This document shows, in pieces, positions 39,109 to 48,145 of a stretch of 64,000 bases of DNA; the stretch's first letter is position 1, and each line of letters opens with the position of its first letter. Below the pieces are notes generated by a model. It had not been told where the DNA came from, ran no database searches, and was given only the letters and a program-made list of their open reading frames with translations. Source of the stretch: Methanospirillum lacunae (lineage in GTDB: Archaea > Halobacteriota > Methanomicrobia > Methanomicrobiales > Methanospirillaceae). The DNA is taken from the NCBI RefSeq assembly GCF_003173355.1, contig NZ_QGMY01000001.1, forward strand, positions 1 to 64,000, written 5' to 3'. A program made the position numbers and the translations under genes.

Positions 39109-39672
39109 TTAATGCGCTTTTGTCAGGAAGTATGAGCCGATACAAAGTGCAAGAATTGCCAGAGCAAGCATGAATGCATCTGATACCGCAAGCATCTTCA
39201 TTGAGATAACGTTCTTGAAGAATGCGACAATGAGGATGATGATGATAACCTTGATGATCTTGCTCTTGAGTTCATCAAGCGAGGATATCTGCAGGAGTGG
39301 ATGATCTACATCATCAGTTGAGTCATGAGCGATGTCAATCTTTGAAATGATTAATTCATACAGACCAAAACTAAAAATCAGGAAGAAGACCGCAATCAGA
39401 TAGAGATCAAGAGCCCCGATAAAATCCTTTAAAATATTCTCATTACTTATCTGCTCATGATTTGTGAGAATACCCGGGGTCGTGATGATGATCTCTTTTA
39501 CCGGAGTAAGAATTTCCATTGTTCCCATAATAAAAAGTGCAATGGAAGCAAACGCACAGAAAAAAACAGCAAGTAGAGCAATATATCGGAACTTCCATAG
39601 CCAGTACTCGATTGGGTTCAGAACCTTGGCTTCAAAATCCTCCTCGATATGCTGGTTTATCTTTTTAATCAT
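39109..39672 (-). CDS. YqhA/UPF0114 family membrane protein
   Basis: The 187-residue protein has membrane helices at about 30-52, 88-108, 138-158 and 163-183. FEAKVLNPIEYWLWKFRYIAL at the start and DLYLIAVFFLIFSFGLYELIISKI in the middle fit the YqhA (UPF0114) family, whose function is unknown. The loop (115-135) is acidic. It is convergent with uvsE. Confidence 0.8.
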   Translation of the reverse strand: MIKKINQHIEEDFEAKVLNPIEYWLWKFRYIALLAVFFCAFASIALFIMGTMEILTPVKEIIITTPGILTNHEQISNENILKDFIGALDLYLIAVFFLIFSFGLYELIISKIDIAHDSTDDVDHPLLQISSLDELKSKIIKVIIIILIVAFFKNVISMKMLAVSDAFMLALAILALCIGSYFLTKAH

Positions 39673-39950
39673 GATTGTCCTGAAAATTCTTGGAGAGATG
39701 GGAGTTAAGGTTTGTGATTGTTTATGTCAAGTGACAATTATCCACCCAGATACCCGCAACCATTGCCAATTATGAAAGACAGAACTACTGTTCTAGAACA
39801 ATCCATAAAATAACACCCCTCGGAAAATATCTGTATAATCGAATAAAAAAACTGATTACTTTCGCACGATTTATCAAATCTATTTATACCATACAGGGAA
39901 ACTCTCCGTAAGAACCGGATCTAAAGCCTGGTTCATCGAGAGGAATAATT
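39673..39950. other. Intergenic, promoter side of two divergent genes
   Basis: These 278 bases lie between the starts of the divergent YqhA-like and glyoxalase-like genes. They are AT-rich with possible box A elements (for example ATTTATACC near 39881) but no gene. Confidence 0.5.
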
Positions 39951-40427
39951 GTGATCAAGTATCATTCAGTGGTTTTAATCTGTAAGGACATGGATATTAG
40001 CCGCACATTTTACCAGGAACTCTTTGATCTTACTATAGAACTCGAGATCGAGGGATTAACAACCTTCATTGGAGGAATATCACTCTGGGACCGGGCGTTT
40101 GCATCAGGACTCCTGTACAAAGGAGCAGGGATCTCAGAGCCACCAGAGAGGCCGGCTCAGGAGATCTACTTTGATACCGATGAGATCGATGCCTTCTTCA
40201 ATAAAATAACAAGCAGAGGAGTAAGACTGCTCCACCCGATCGAGAATACTCCCTGGCAGCAGAGAACTGTGCGGTTCTTTGATCCTGATGATCATCTGAT
40301 CGAGGTTGGAGAGTCCATGGAAGAGGTGATCAGAAGAATTGCACGGGAAGGACACACACCTGAAGAGGTTGCTGACCTGACATTTATGCCTGTCGAGATA
40401 ATTAGGGAAGTTCTAAAGCAGAATTGA
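39951..40427 (+). CDS. VOC (glyoxalase/dioxygenase-like) protein with C-terminal helical tail
   Basis: Residues 1-125 form a vicinal oxygen chelate domain: YHSVVLICKDMDISRTFYQELF and the second half VRFFDPDDHLIEVGE. The last 30 residues (EEVIRRIAREGHTPEEVADLTFMPVEIIREVLKQ) form a small helical segment often fused to VOC proteins in anaerobes. The substrate is unknown. The start is GTG 39951. The zinc ribbon gene follows on the same strand. Confidence 0.85.
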   Translation: MIKYHSVVLICKDMDISRTFYQELFDLTIELEIEGLTTFIGGISLWDRAFASGLLYKGAGISEPPERPAQEIYFDTDEIDAFFNKITSRGVRLLHPIENTPWQQRTVRFFDPDDHLIEVGESMEEVIRRIAREGHTPEEVADLTFMPVEIIREVLKQN

Positions 40428-40480
40428 CCACGCTAGAGCATAGAGAAGAACATTTCACCATTAAAAACAAAGACGATATC

Positions 40481-41002
40481 ATGAGCACTATACCCGGAGT
40501 CTGCCAGAGCTGTGGAATGCCACTTATGTCACCTTCAGATCTAGGCACTGAATCAGATGGAACACCATCAACACAGTATTGTACCTACTGCTACCAGAAT
40601 GGAGAATTTACTGATCCAACCGCAACAGTAGAACAAATGTCTGAAAAAGCAGGGGAAATCATCTCAAAGATGTACGAAATGCCCCTTGATAAGGCAATAG
40701 AACTTAGCAGAATGCAGATTCAGAATCTGGTCCGCTGGAGCGGGAGAGTAATCCCATCATGCGAGAGCTGTGGAATGCCTCTTGTTTCAGATCATGATGC
40801 CGGGACTGAGAAGGATGGAACCCCAAGCACCAGGTATTGTACCTACTGTTATCAGAATGGAGCATTCACTGAACCTGACCTAACTTTTGAGACCATGATC
40901 AAAAAATATGCAACAATGTTTGCCAGTGAGTATGGCATGCCGGTCAACAAAGCAGAGCAGATGGTGAGCCAGTTCACCAGCACTCTCCCCAGATGGAGAT
41001 AA
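40481..41002 (+). CDS. Duplicated putative zinc-ribbon protein
   Basis: The protein holds two copies of a zinc-ribbon module. Each reads CxSCGMPL, then GTE-DGTPST, YCTYCYQNG and a helical tail, so each has four Cys ligands. The copies lie about 86 codons apart and still share identical DNA stretches, including TATTGTACCTACTG. The single-copy domain is a widespread putative zinc-ribbon family. The frame extends up to TTG 40424, but ATG 40481 puts the first ribbon at the N-terminus. Function unknown; metal sensing or redox is plausible. Confidence 0.85.
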   Translation: MSTIPGVCQSCGMPLMSPSDLGTESDGTPSTQYCTYCYQNGEFTDPTATVEQMSEKAGEIISKMYEMPLDKAIELSRMQIQNLVRWSGRVIPSCESCGMPLVSDHDAGTEKDGTPSTRYCTYCYQNGAFTEPDLTFETMIKKYATMFASEYGMPVNKAEQMVSQFTSTLPRWR

Positions 41003-41458
41003 ATGTAATATCCCATCTTTTAGATAAGCAGTTATCACCTTTTGAAAATTCTGTTTAACCGGAATATCCCAGATAACCGAATCAGACATCAGGGGTTATT
41101 AAGAGATTTCTGACCTGACTGGTTCTTTCAGTTCTATCATTCATTCTGTCTGTAGTTGTTAGGGAATTAAAGATATGATAGTCCTGCTGTCTTACAACAT
41201 CAAAATCTTGGATTCAACTTTCTTAAGGTTCCTATCAGTTACATCATTTTATTAAGATGCCTCATGAACAGGATTCAGCCCGGGATTTGTATAACAAATA
41301 ATTAACAAAGATGAAATAAACAACAAAAGAGCCCAGAAGGGTGACCTCCCGGCAAGTCCGGGAGGCCTGAAACTTGAGTGTTCGATCAGGTGGCTTATGG
41401 GGAGTTATTGGACATGGGAGTCCGTGTTTGAATCGGAGGAAATTAAGTAATTAATTAA
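41003..41458. other. Intergenic gap with stable hairpins
   Basis: This 456-bp stretch lies between the 3' ends of the convergent zinc-ribbon and fprA genes. The first 300 bases are AT-rich without a gene. The last 130 hold a strong hairpin (41345-41365), a small one to its left (GCCC-AGAA-GGGT) and two weaker ones to its right (CCTGA/TCAGG and GGAC/GTCC). This may be the terminator and 3' UTR of fprA or a separate small RNA. Confidence 0.5.
41345..41365 (-). terminator. GC-rich hairpin downstream of fprA
   Basis: CCTCCCGG and CCGGGAGG form a perfect 8-bp stem with the loop CAAGT. On the minus strand the stem is followed by a second small hairpin and then TTTTGTTGTTTATTTC, so it can end the fprA transcript about 95 bases after the stop codon. 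It could equally be the core of a small RNA. Confidence 0.6.
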
Positions 41459-42676
41459 TTAGACCTTAACCTTCTGTGCAATCTCCTTCCCTGCCGCAAA
41501 GGCTTTATCGAGTTCGTTCTCATCAGGCACATAGAGAACTTCCATACCATCAACAACAGTAAACCCTGCGGTCTTGAGTTCTTCTGCGACAATCTTAATA
41601 GCCCCACCTGTTCCTCCCATTGAACCGAAAGTAAGGGCAAGCCGCTCACCGGTCCGGTTGAACCGCAGACCTTTGAGATAGTAAAGGAGATCACCGATAC
41701 TTGGATATGGCATATCATTGATCGTTGGAATACCAACCATGATCGCTTTAGATTCAAGGATGTGCTTGACGATCTCTGAACGTTCATCTTCATGGAGGTT
41801 GAAGACCTTAACATCGCAACCGCCTGCCATGGCACCCTCTGCAAGTGCATGACCAAGCATCTTGGTTGATCCATGCATCGTGTCATAAATGACGGTTACC
41901 TTGTTCTTCATCCCGGTGCCGGTTGCCCATCCGACATAAGCGTTGATGATCTTTGAGGGGTCTGTCCAGATCTGGCCGTGTGACGGGGCAATCATTTTCA
42001 CCTTACTGAGCAGGTCAAGATTCGTCAGTTCAGTTGCTTTCTTGAGGAAGAGCGGAGTTAGTGGAACGATGAGATTTGCATAAAATTTCTGGGCTGCATC
42101 CATCAGGATGTACTCAGGGATATCAGTGTCAAGCCTGTCTGCAAAGCAGAGATGCTGACCAAAGGCATCATTCGGGAAAAGAATTCCATTTTCGGCATAG
42201 AGCGTGAACATGGAATCTGGCCAGTGAAGGAGGGGTGCTTCAACAAACGCCAGGGTTTTGCCTCCGATATCAAGTGTCTCACCGGTTTTAACGTTCTTGT
42301 ATGTAGCATCCTTGAGTGCAGGATAGTGGCGGATCAATCCCTCCTCGCAGACTTTGGTACAGTATATCGGTGCATCAGGGAAGCGTTTGTGTACCTCTAC
42401 AACACCACCGGAGTGATCCTTCTCGACATGGTTTTGTACGATGATGTCAATCTTGAGATCTTTTCCTTCACGAGCACAGGCATCAGCGATACGGCCCCAC
42501 ATCTGTGCAGTCTGGCCGGGATAGACATTATCAATAAGGACAGTCTTCTCACCAAAGATGAGGTAACAGTTGTAAGAAGTTCCGTCCAGTGTGTATCCGT
42601 GATAGGTTCTCAGATCCCAGTCAAGAGTTCCGACCCAGTATACGCCATCAGCGATCTTGTATGCTTCTGCTTTCAT
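41459..42676 (-). CDS. fprA: F420H2 oxidase (flavodiiron protein FprA)
   Basis: FprA reduces O2 to water with F420H2, protecting methanogens from oxygen. Residues 1-250 are the beta-lactamase-like di-iron domain, with ligands in NHVEKDHSG (His83, Glu85, Asp87, His88), PNDAFGQH and SHG. Residues 255-405 are a flavodoxin domain ([16 protein letters not shown]) that binds FMN. The length of 405 residues is typical. Upstream are GGAGAG, a TTTATACT box A on its strand and a divergent V4R regulator gene. Confidence 0.97.
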   Translation of the reverse strand: MKAEAYKIADGVYWVGTLDWDLRTYHGYTLDGTSYNCYLIFGEKTVLIDNVYPGQTAQMWGRIADACAREGKDLKIDIIVQNHVEKDHSGGVVEVHKRFPDAPIYCTKVCEEGLIRHYPALKDATYKNVKTGETLDIGGKTLAFVEAPLLHWPDSMFTLYAENGILFPNDAFGQHLCFADRLDTDIPEYILMDAAQKFYANLIVPLTPLFLKKATELTNLDLLSKVKMIAPSHGQIWTDPSKIINAYVGWATGTGMKNKVTVIYDTMHGSTKMLGHALAEGAMAGGCDVKVFNLHEDERSEIVKHILESKAIMVGIPTINDMPYPSIGDLLYYLKGLRFNRTGERLALTFGSMGGTGGAIKIVAEELKTAGFTVVDGMEVLYVPDENELDKAFAAGKEIAQKVKV

Positions 42677-42699
42677 GTTGTTCTCTCCATTCGTATTAC

Positions 42700-42733
42700 T
42701 GCGAACATTCTATTGCATGCGAACGAGTATAAA
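42700..42733. promoter_or_regulatory. fprA promoter with repeated TGCGAAC operator candidate
   Basis: TTTATACT on the minus strand (42726-42733) is at box A distance for fprA. Two direct TGCGAAC copies (42700-42706 and 42718-42724) lie 18 bp apart between that box and the gene. A TTCG-N8-CGAA inverted repeat overlaps the first copy. The divergent regulator gene makes this a natural control site. Confidence 0.5.
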
Positions 42734-43562
42734 GGTTGTGATCAAATCTGTGTATGTGAACCAGGCAGGAGCCATTGAAGATCATGAAAGGGATGGCGAG
42801 GTCACCCTCTTCTCAACAAAAACAAGTGTTATTGCAATAGACAGTCTGATCAAGCGCCGGATTTTAAAGATCATTGCTGATGGCGAGATCTCATTTGACG
42901 AGATAGTCTCGCTAACCGGTAAGGCGAAATCCACAATATCAGTTCACCTTAGGGACCTGGAAACTGCAGGCCTTATCTCCTCCAGGCCTGATCCGGTAGA
43001 CCACCGTAAAAGGCTCATTTCGATGAACTCAGAACCAATCGGACAACTAACTAATGCAGACAGGAAAACTGCGCAGAAACATATCCATGAAGAGGAAGGT
43101 ACGCTTCCTTTCACCGAAGGAGACATCGCATCCTTTTTCAGTTATACACTTCGCGTTTTCAGAACCGAGGCTATGAACCTTGGAATGAACATCGATCCAA
43201 TCCTGAAGAGGTCTGGTCTTCGAATCGGCAGGGCTCTTGCCCCTCTGGTTGCTGATGAGACAGTTGCCGGAAAGGTTTCAAAAATGAGTGCCTTCTGGCA
43301 GTCATACGGACTTGGAACGATCACTCTAGTTTCTGAACACCCGCTGACTCTCCGGGTGGAGGGATGCTTCGAATGCCAGGACCTGCCAATTACCGGACAT
43401 GGTTCTTGTGCATTTGATATAGGTGTCCTATCATCCTTGTTTTCAGAAGAGTTTATGCAAAACCCACAAGTTGTTGAAGTCGAATGTTATTCAACCGGTT
43501 TTGACCACTGCACATTTATCATTACCCGCGGAGATCATCCAGAATTCAACACGGTTGCCTAG
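42717..43562 (+). CDS. ArsR-type winged helix regulator with V4R domain
   Basis: The N-terminal third is a winged helix (LIKRRILKIIADGEISFDEIVSLTGKAKSTISVHLRDLETAGLI). The C-terminal half is a V4R (4-vinyl reductase-like) ligand domain with Cys/His residues in VEGCFECQDLPITGHGSCAF and VECYSTGFDHC. V4R domains bind small hydrophobic molecules or metals; the Cys set could sense redox state or iron. It is divergent from fprA and may control it. The start is uncertain: ATG 42717, or GTG 42738, 42750 or 42756. The open frame to 42657 runs into fprA and is unlikely. Confidence 0.85.
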   Translation: MRTSIKVVIKSVYVNQAGAIEDHERDGEVTLFSTKTSVIAIDSLIKRRILKIIADGEISFDEIVSLTGKAKSTISVHLRDLETAGLISSRPDPVDHRKRLISMNSEPIGQLTNADRKTAQKHIHEEEGTLPFTEGDIASFFSYTLRVFRTEAMNLGMNIDPILKRSGLRIGRALAPLVADETVAGKVSKMSAFWQSYGLGTITLVSEHPLTLRVEGCFECQDLPITGHGSCAFDIGVLSSLFSEEFMQNPQVVEVECYSTGFDHCTFIITRGDHPEFNTVA

Positions 43563-43680
43563 AATAATGGGGAAGTGTTATTACTCGTGAAGGAAAATAT
43601 TAGACAATAATATTCGGATTCAGTTCTGTTTCTTTTTTTCTGACTGCCATTGTCTTTTGATCGTTTATTGGGGGCTTGTG

Positions 43681-45195
43681 ATGAAAAACAAACGTACATC
43701 TACAACTCGTGCAACCAGTAATAATCCTACTAATCTGACTGATTCAATCCCGCGAACGATGAGTACGCAGCACCCAGATAATGTCACCACCCCGTTCTTT
43801 GCAGCTAACCCTGAACTGAGCGGCGAGGACGAGGTCAGAGAGGCGTTTTACATCTTTTCACATCTTGGCTGTCGTGAACAGATGTGGGATTGTGAAGGTA
43901 AGGAAGTTGACAACTTTGTTGTCAAGAAACTTCTCTCACGCTACCCCGAGTACTTCAGAAAGAATCAGCTCGGAAAAGATAGGTTGCTCACACTGAGGGT
44001 TCCAAACCCTGAGTTCGAACGTGCTGAAGCAAAGATCCTGCTTGAGACATTAGGATCAATTCCACGATCCTACGACATCGCCTCTCTCTTTTACGGAGAT
44101 GAAACACCTCCGATCTTTGAGGTCATCCTCCCGATGACAACATCCTACTCATCCATCGACAACATCTACCAGTATTACTGTGATTTCGTTGTCGGGCAAC
44201 AACACCAAAGACTCGGGGGACGGGATAGCACAATTGCAGACTGGATCGGATCCTTTCACCCAGATCGAATCAATGTGATCCCGCTCTTTGAAGACAGGGA
44301 CGGGATGCTCAATGCTGCCTCAATCGTGAGACGGTATATGCAGGATAAAAACCTGCCATACCAGCGGGTCTTTCTGGCACGCTCAGATCCAGCCGTCAAC
44401 TATGGGCAGATCGGAGCAATCCTGCTCAACAAAATAGCACTCTGGAAATTATCTGCACTCTCTGAAGAGACCGGAGTTCCGATATGCCCGATCATCGGTG
44501 CAGGATCAGCTCCGTTCAGAGGAAACTTGAGACCTGATACAGTGGATCGCGTTGTTAAGGAGTACCCGGGAACATACACCTTCACCATTCAGTCTGCATT
44601 CAAGTATGATTATCCTCTCAATGAGGCTGCAGAAGGGATAAGGCTCCTTGAAGAGCGGGATATCAAGCCCGCTGTGTTCATTGATGAGGAAGAGTCACTC
44701 AACCTTCTGGATCGATACTCTGCCGAGTATCAGAAACAGATCATCACACTTGCCCCGATGATAAACCGGATAGCGGGACATATCCCGGGAAGACGGAAGA
44801 GAAAACTACATATCGGGCTCTTTGGGTATTCACGGAGTATGGGGGAGGTATCACTGCCTCGTGCCATCACCGTAACTGCTGCTCTGTATTCGATCGGAAT
44901 ACCACCAGAGATCCTTGGAATGAATGCTCTTACTCCAGAGGATATTGAATTTTTAAAGAAGACATATGTAAATTTTGAGGCAGATTTAACTGATTCAGTC
45001 AGGTACCTGAACCCTGAATCAAAATTCATTCCAGATGGAGTGATTCAGGCAGTAAACGAGATCGTCCCGATACAGCCTGATCCAGAACATCAGGATATCT
45101 CATCCAGGATAGAGAAAGGGCTTTCTGCATGTCAGATGGAAAGTTTCACAGATCTCATTTTACAGGCAGGACATATCAGAAAGTTCCTCGGATAG
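43681..45195 (+). CDS. ppcA: Archaeal-type phosphoenolpyruvate carboxylase
   Basis: PpcA makes oxaloacetate from PEP and bicarbonate, feeding the partial citrate cycle of methanogens. The protein has IPRTMSTQHPDNVTTPFF at the start, then GCREQMWDCEGKEVDNFVVKKLL, the PIIGAGSAPFRGNLRPD block and GYSRSMGEVSLPRA. This is the short archaeal PepcA family, far shorter than the bacterial enzyme. ATG 43681 lies seven bases after GGGGG; ATG 43759 is an alternative, since the first 26 residues (KNKRTSTTRATSNNP) are low complexity. Confidence 0.96.
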   Translation: MKNKRTSTTRATSNNPTNLTDSIPRTMSTQHPDNVTTPFFAANPELSGEDEVREAFYIFSHLGCREQMWDCEGKEVDNFVVKKLLSRYPEYFRKNQLGKDRLLTLRVPNPEFERAEAKILLETLGSIPRSYDIASLFYGDETPPIFEVILPMTTSYSSIDNIYQYYCDFVVGQQHQRLGGRDSTIADWIGSFHPDRINVIPLFEDRDGMLNAASIVRRYMQDKNLPYQRVFLARSDPAVNYGQIGAILLNKIALWKLSALSEETGVPICPIIGAGSAPFRGNLRPDTVDRVVKEYPGTYTFTIQSAFKYDYPLNEAAEGIRLLEERDIKPAVFIDEEESLNLLDRYSAEYQKQIITLAPMINRIAGHIPGRRKRKLHIGLFGYSRSMGEVSLPRAITVTAALYSIGIPPEILGMNALTPEDIEFLKKTYVNFEADLTDSVRYLNPESKFIPDGVIQAVNEIVPIQPDPEHQDISSRIEKGLSACQMESFTDLILQAGHIRKFLG

Positions 45196-45296
45196 GACGT
45201 ATCTTTTGTTCTCTTTTTTTGATATCCATTTAAAGAACCTCCAACCAGGTACAACTCTTTATTTTAAAGCATTTTCAAGCACACATTATAGAGAAG

Positions 45297-46181
45297 ATGA
45301 ATAATAAGGGAATGTTCAGAACTGATTCACTCTTGAGAATTCCTGAACTCATCCTGCTCTCGGGCCTGATATTGTGTGTCTTTGGTCTACTTGGAATTCT
45401 TATTCCTTATCTAGGCCCTGCTACCTCAATTGCAGGAATCGTCTGTGGATTCTGGCTTTCAGGATATGCAGTAATGACAATACTCTTCCCATTCAAAGCA
45501 TCTGGTGAGCGGATTGTAACAATTATTGGAAGTCTGCTCTGCAGCATCACATTTCTGACTGTTGGTGCATTAGTCTGTGAATTTATTGGAAACCGGGCTT
45601 TTTCTTATCTGTCAGATCCCGGTGTTACTCCATTCTTTACTTCAATAATTCTGTTATACACAACAATTTTCGTTTTGATAGCCCTTATCGTGGTTTATAC
45701 ACGATCAGACAGGATCACAATATCAGATTTCATCAGCGAGGCAGGTAGTGAATTACACAAATATGTCCCTATCGTTGCCGCAGGACTCCTGACAATACTT
45801 CTTTTTCTTGGTGTTGCATTATGGATATTATCTGCCGCACAACCCGCAGAAACAACTGAACTCTGGCTACTTAATATGAATCATACTGCAGCAGATTATC
45901 CAACATCAGTGCATGCAGGAGAAGGTCTCACCAGTATTATTGGAATTCATAACCAGGAGAAAAACACCAGGTTTTTTCTTGTAACCAAAATTCAGAATGA
46001 TACAATAAGTTCAAGACCAGTTATCCTTGATAAAGGAGAGATGACAGAGTTCCCGGTCATCATCAATAATCTCACTGGATCTCAAGGTGATAAAGTGAAG
46101 ATCACATACAATCTCTTTACCGAAGATGGCCTGAATACGACACCCTTCCGGAGTGTATCAGAGAGTATTAGAATACTATGA
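45297..46181 (+). CDS. DUF1616 family membrane protein
   Basis: The 294-residue protein has five membrane helices in the first 190 residues and one extracellular C-terminal domain. The domain begins ELWLLNMNHTAADYPTSVHAGEG, as in DUF1616 proteins, and looks like an Ig-type fold. DUF1616 proteins often sit in archaeal envelope or glycosylation clusters. The stop overlaps the glycosyltransferase start as ATGA, so the two are cotranslated. Confidence 0.75.
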   Translation: MNNKGMFRTDSLLRIPELILLSGLILCVFGLLGILIPYLGPATSIAGIVCGFWLSGYAVMTILFPFKASGERIVTIIGSLLCSITFLTVGALVCEFIGNRAFSYLSDPGVTPFFTSIILLYTTIFVLIALIVVYTRSDRITISDFISEAGSELHKYVPIVAAGLLTILLFLGVALWILSAAQPAETTELWLLNMNHTAADYPTSVHAGEGLTSIIGIHNQEKNTRFFLVTKIQNDTISSRPVILDKGEMTEFPVIINNLTGSQGDKVKITYNLFTEDGLNTTPFRSVSESIRIL

Positions 46182-47992
46182 ACGACAGAACATACCTATA
46201 TCTGTGCTCTGTAAGTTGTGCTGCAGCTGCATGTATCCTTCTTTTATCAAGGATCTATCCCTCACTCGCCCCACTATCTCTGATCTGTTTCGGGATTGCT
46301 GTTCTCTCCTGTATCAGCTGCCAGCGACCGGGATCAAGCCTGGTTATTATCGCTGCCACTACCGCCCTCATCCTTTCATTCAGGTTCCCCTATCTCACAT
46401 GGGGAGATCCATGGCAGGATTATGAATCGGTGCTGGAAGTGCTAGTCCAGGGATCAACAGCAGCAGCGGGATACCGTCTCCAGCAGCCAGTCTTTCCGGT
46501 GGTGGTGTCTGCATTATCAGGGTTTTTATCAATCTCCCCGATGACAGTACAAAAGATCATAATACCCCTCATTGGATCACTTTCGGTTTCAATCCTTTAC
46601 TTTATGGGACGTGAATACACTGATCGAAAGACTGCATTAACCGCATCTCTAATATATCTCGCTAGTATCCCCTACCTTCACTGGGCATCACAGGGGGTCA
46701 GGGAAACACTCGCAATACCCTTCTTCCTTCTTTCAATCTACTTCTCTCACCGGGCTGTGAGGACCGGAAGAGTATCAGACATCTTCCTATCTATTACCGT
46801 AATAACAGGGCTCGTTCTTGCCCACCATCAGTCTGCATTTATGTTCTGTGTAATATTTCCGGTAATGACGCTTGCAGAGATATATCTCTTCAAATCTGAC
46901 ACCAGAATCAGAAAGGACGCAGGCATTATCTGCTTAATTATGGCATTTGCCCTCTCCCTTATGCTTATTTGGTGGAAATTCAGACTCACTTTCATTTATA
47001 TATCCTTTATTGATGATATCAACAAAATTTCACCACTTCATACTATACCGGCAATAATCCAGGTAATCGGTATATTCCTGATCTTTGTATGTGTTGCATT
47101 TCTTCCGTCTTTCTATCAGGGAGTAACCAGACCTCTCCGATGTTTGATGTACTGGTTATCCCGGAAAGTCTGGATCCTCCAGATTGGAGGATTCTGCCTT
47201 GCTATCGGGGGACTGATACTACTGGTCTCATCACTTGCCGGATATTCATTTATTGCAGTCAGGTACCCGGCTCCCATGATCAGTGCAGGAGTTCTGATAC
47301 TGCTTCTTATTCTGACAGGTCTACCTGATTTTCTTACACCCAAGCGATTCCCGCTTCTTCTCTTTGCTGCTGTCCCACTAGTATTGCTTGCTCTTGGTCT
47401 GACCAGAGCCCTACCTGGAATTGAACTTTTATGGAACAGCCAAATCGATCCACTCAGATTTTTAGGATACCTCTGGCCTCCACTTGCTCTTGCAGCCGGT
47501 GCTGGAATTCTCAGGATATTTAAAACAGAAAAAAGATGGAAAATAGCAACAGTCATCCTGTTTCTCTTCCTGCTTGCTACAACTTTCCCTTCAGTTGTTC
47601 TCATGGGAACTCCATTTGAAAAGGGAACGATCTGGTATGACAACCGAAGTTTTGTAATATCACATCCAGATACAGAAATTCAGGCTATTGAGTGGTTTAA
47701 AGGTGAGAAGACAGATGGAACCCTGACTTCAGACAGGTATGCATTCTCTGCTGCACGATGGCTGAACACCCAGGGGAGTTCTGTAAAAGAGCCTATTGAA
47801 CGACCATCCCCTGATTCATCATATAATTACTGGCTTCTTACCTCACGAATGAGTATTTACGCGAATTTTGTTGAATGGATTACCCAGGAGGCATACCCTG
47901 TAACGACCAGGGAGCGGGAAAGTCTGGATCTGAATACAGTCCGGTTGTATGATAACGGGGATGCTGTATTATACAGAAATGCAAACGCGTAA
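46178..47992 (+). CDS. Multi-pass membrane glycosyltransferase-like protein (GT-C type)
   Basis: The 604-residue protein has about 12 membrane helices followed by a soluble C-terminal domain (490-604). The first large loop carries an acidic GDPWQDYESV motif, the position of the catalytic acidic residue in GT-C enzymes that use lipid-linked sugars. It pairs with the DUF1616 gene. Transfer of a sugar onto surface proteins or lipids is inferred. Confidence 0.7.
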   Translation: MNDRTYLYLCSVSCAAAACILLLSRIYPSLAPLSLICFGIAVLSCISCQRPGSSLVIIAATTALILSFRFPYLTWGDPWQDYESVLEVLVQGSTAAAGYRLQQPVFPVVVSALSGFLSISPMTVQKIIIPLIGSLSVSILYFMGREYTDRKTALTASLIYLASIPYLHWASQGVRETLAIPFFLLSIYFSHRAVRTGRVSDIFLSITVITGLVLAHHQSAFMFCVIFPVMTLAEIYLFKSDTRIRKDAGIICLIMAFALSLMLIWWKFRLTFIYISFIDDINKISPLHTIPAIIQVIGIFLIFVCVAFLPSFYQGVTRPLRCLMYWLSRKVWILQIGGFCLAIGGLILLVSSLAGYSFIAVRYPAPMISAGVLILLLILTGLPDFLTPKRFPLLLFAAVPLVLLALGLTRALPGIELLWNSQIDPLRFLGYLWPPLALAAGAGILRIFKTEKRWKIATVILFLFLLATTFPSVVLMGTPFEKGTIWYDNRSFVISHPDTEIQAIEWFKGEKTDGTLTSDRYAFSAARWLNTQGSSVKEPIERPSPDSSYNYWLLTSRMSIYANFVEWITQEAYPVTTRERESLDLNTVRLYDNGDAVLYRNANA

Positions 47993-48145
47993 TATAAGGT
48001 GCCAGACAGTTGCAATTCGCTGCAACTCAGATCAACCCTTTTGATACCTTTAAACCCTTACCATACAATACGTCAATCAGTACAAAACTGACTACTCCAT
48101 ACTGAAAGATATGGGAATGTCACCGATCCAAAGCCGGGAATATTG

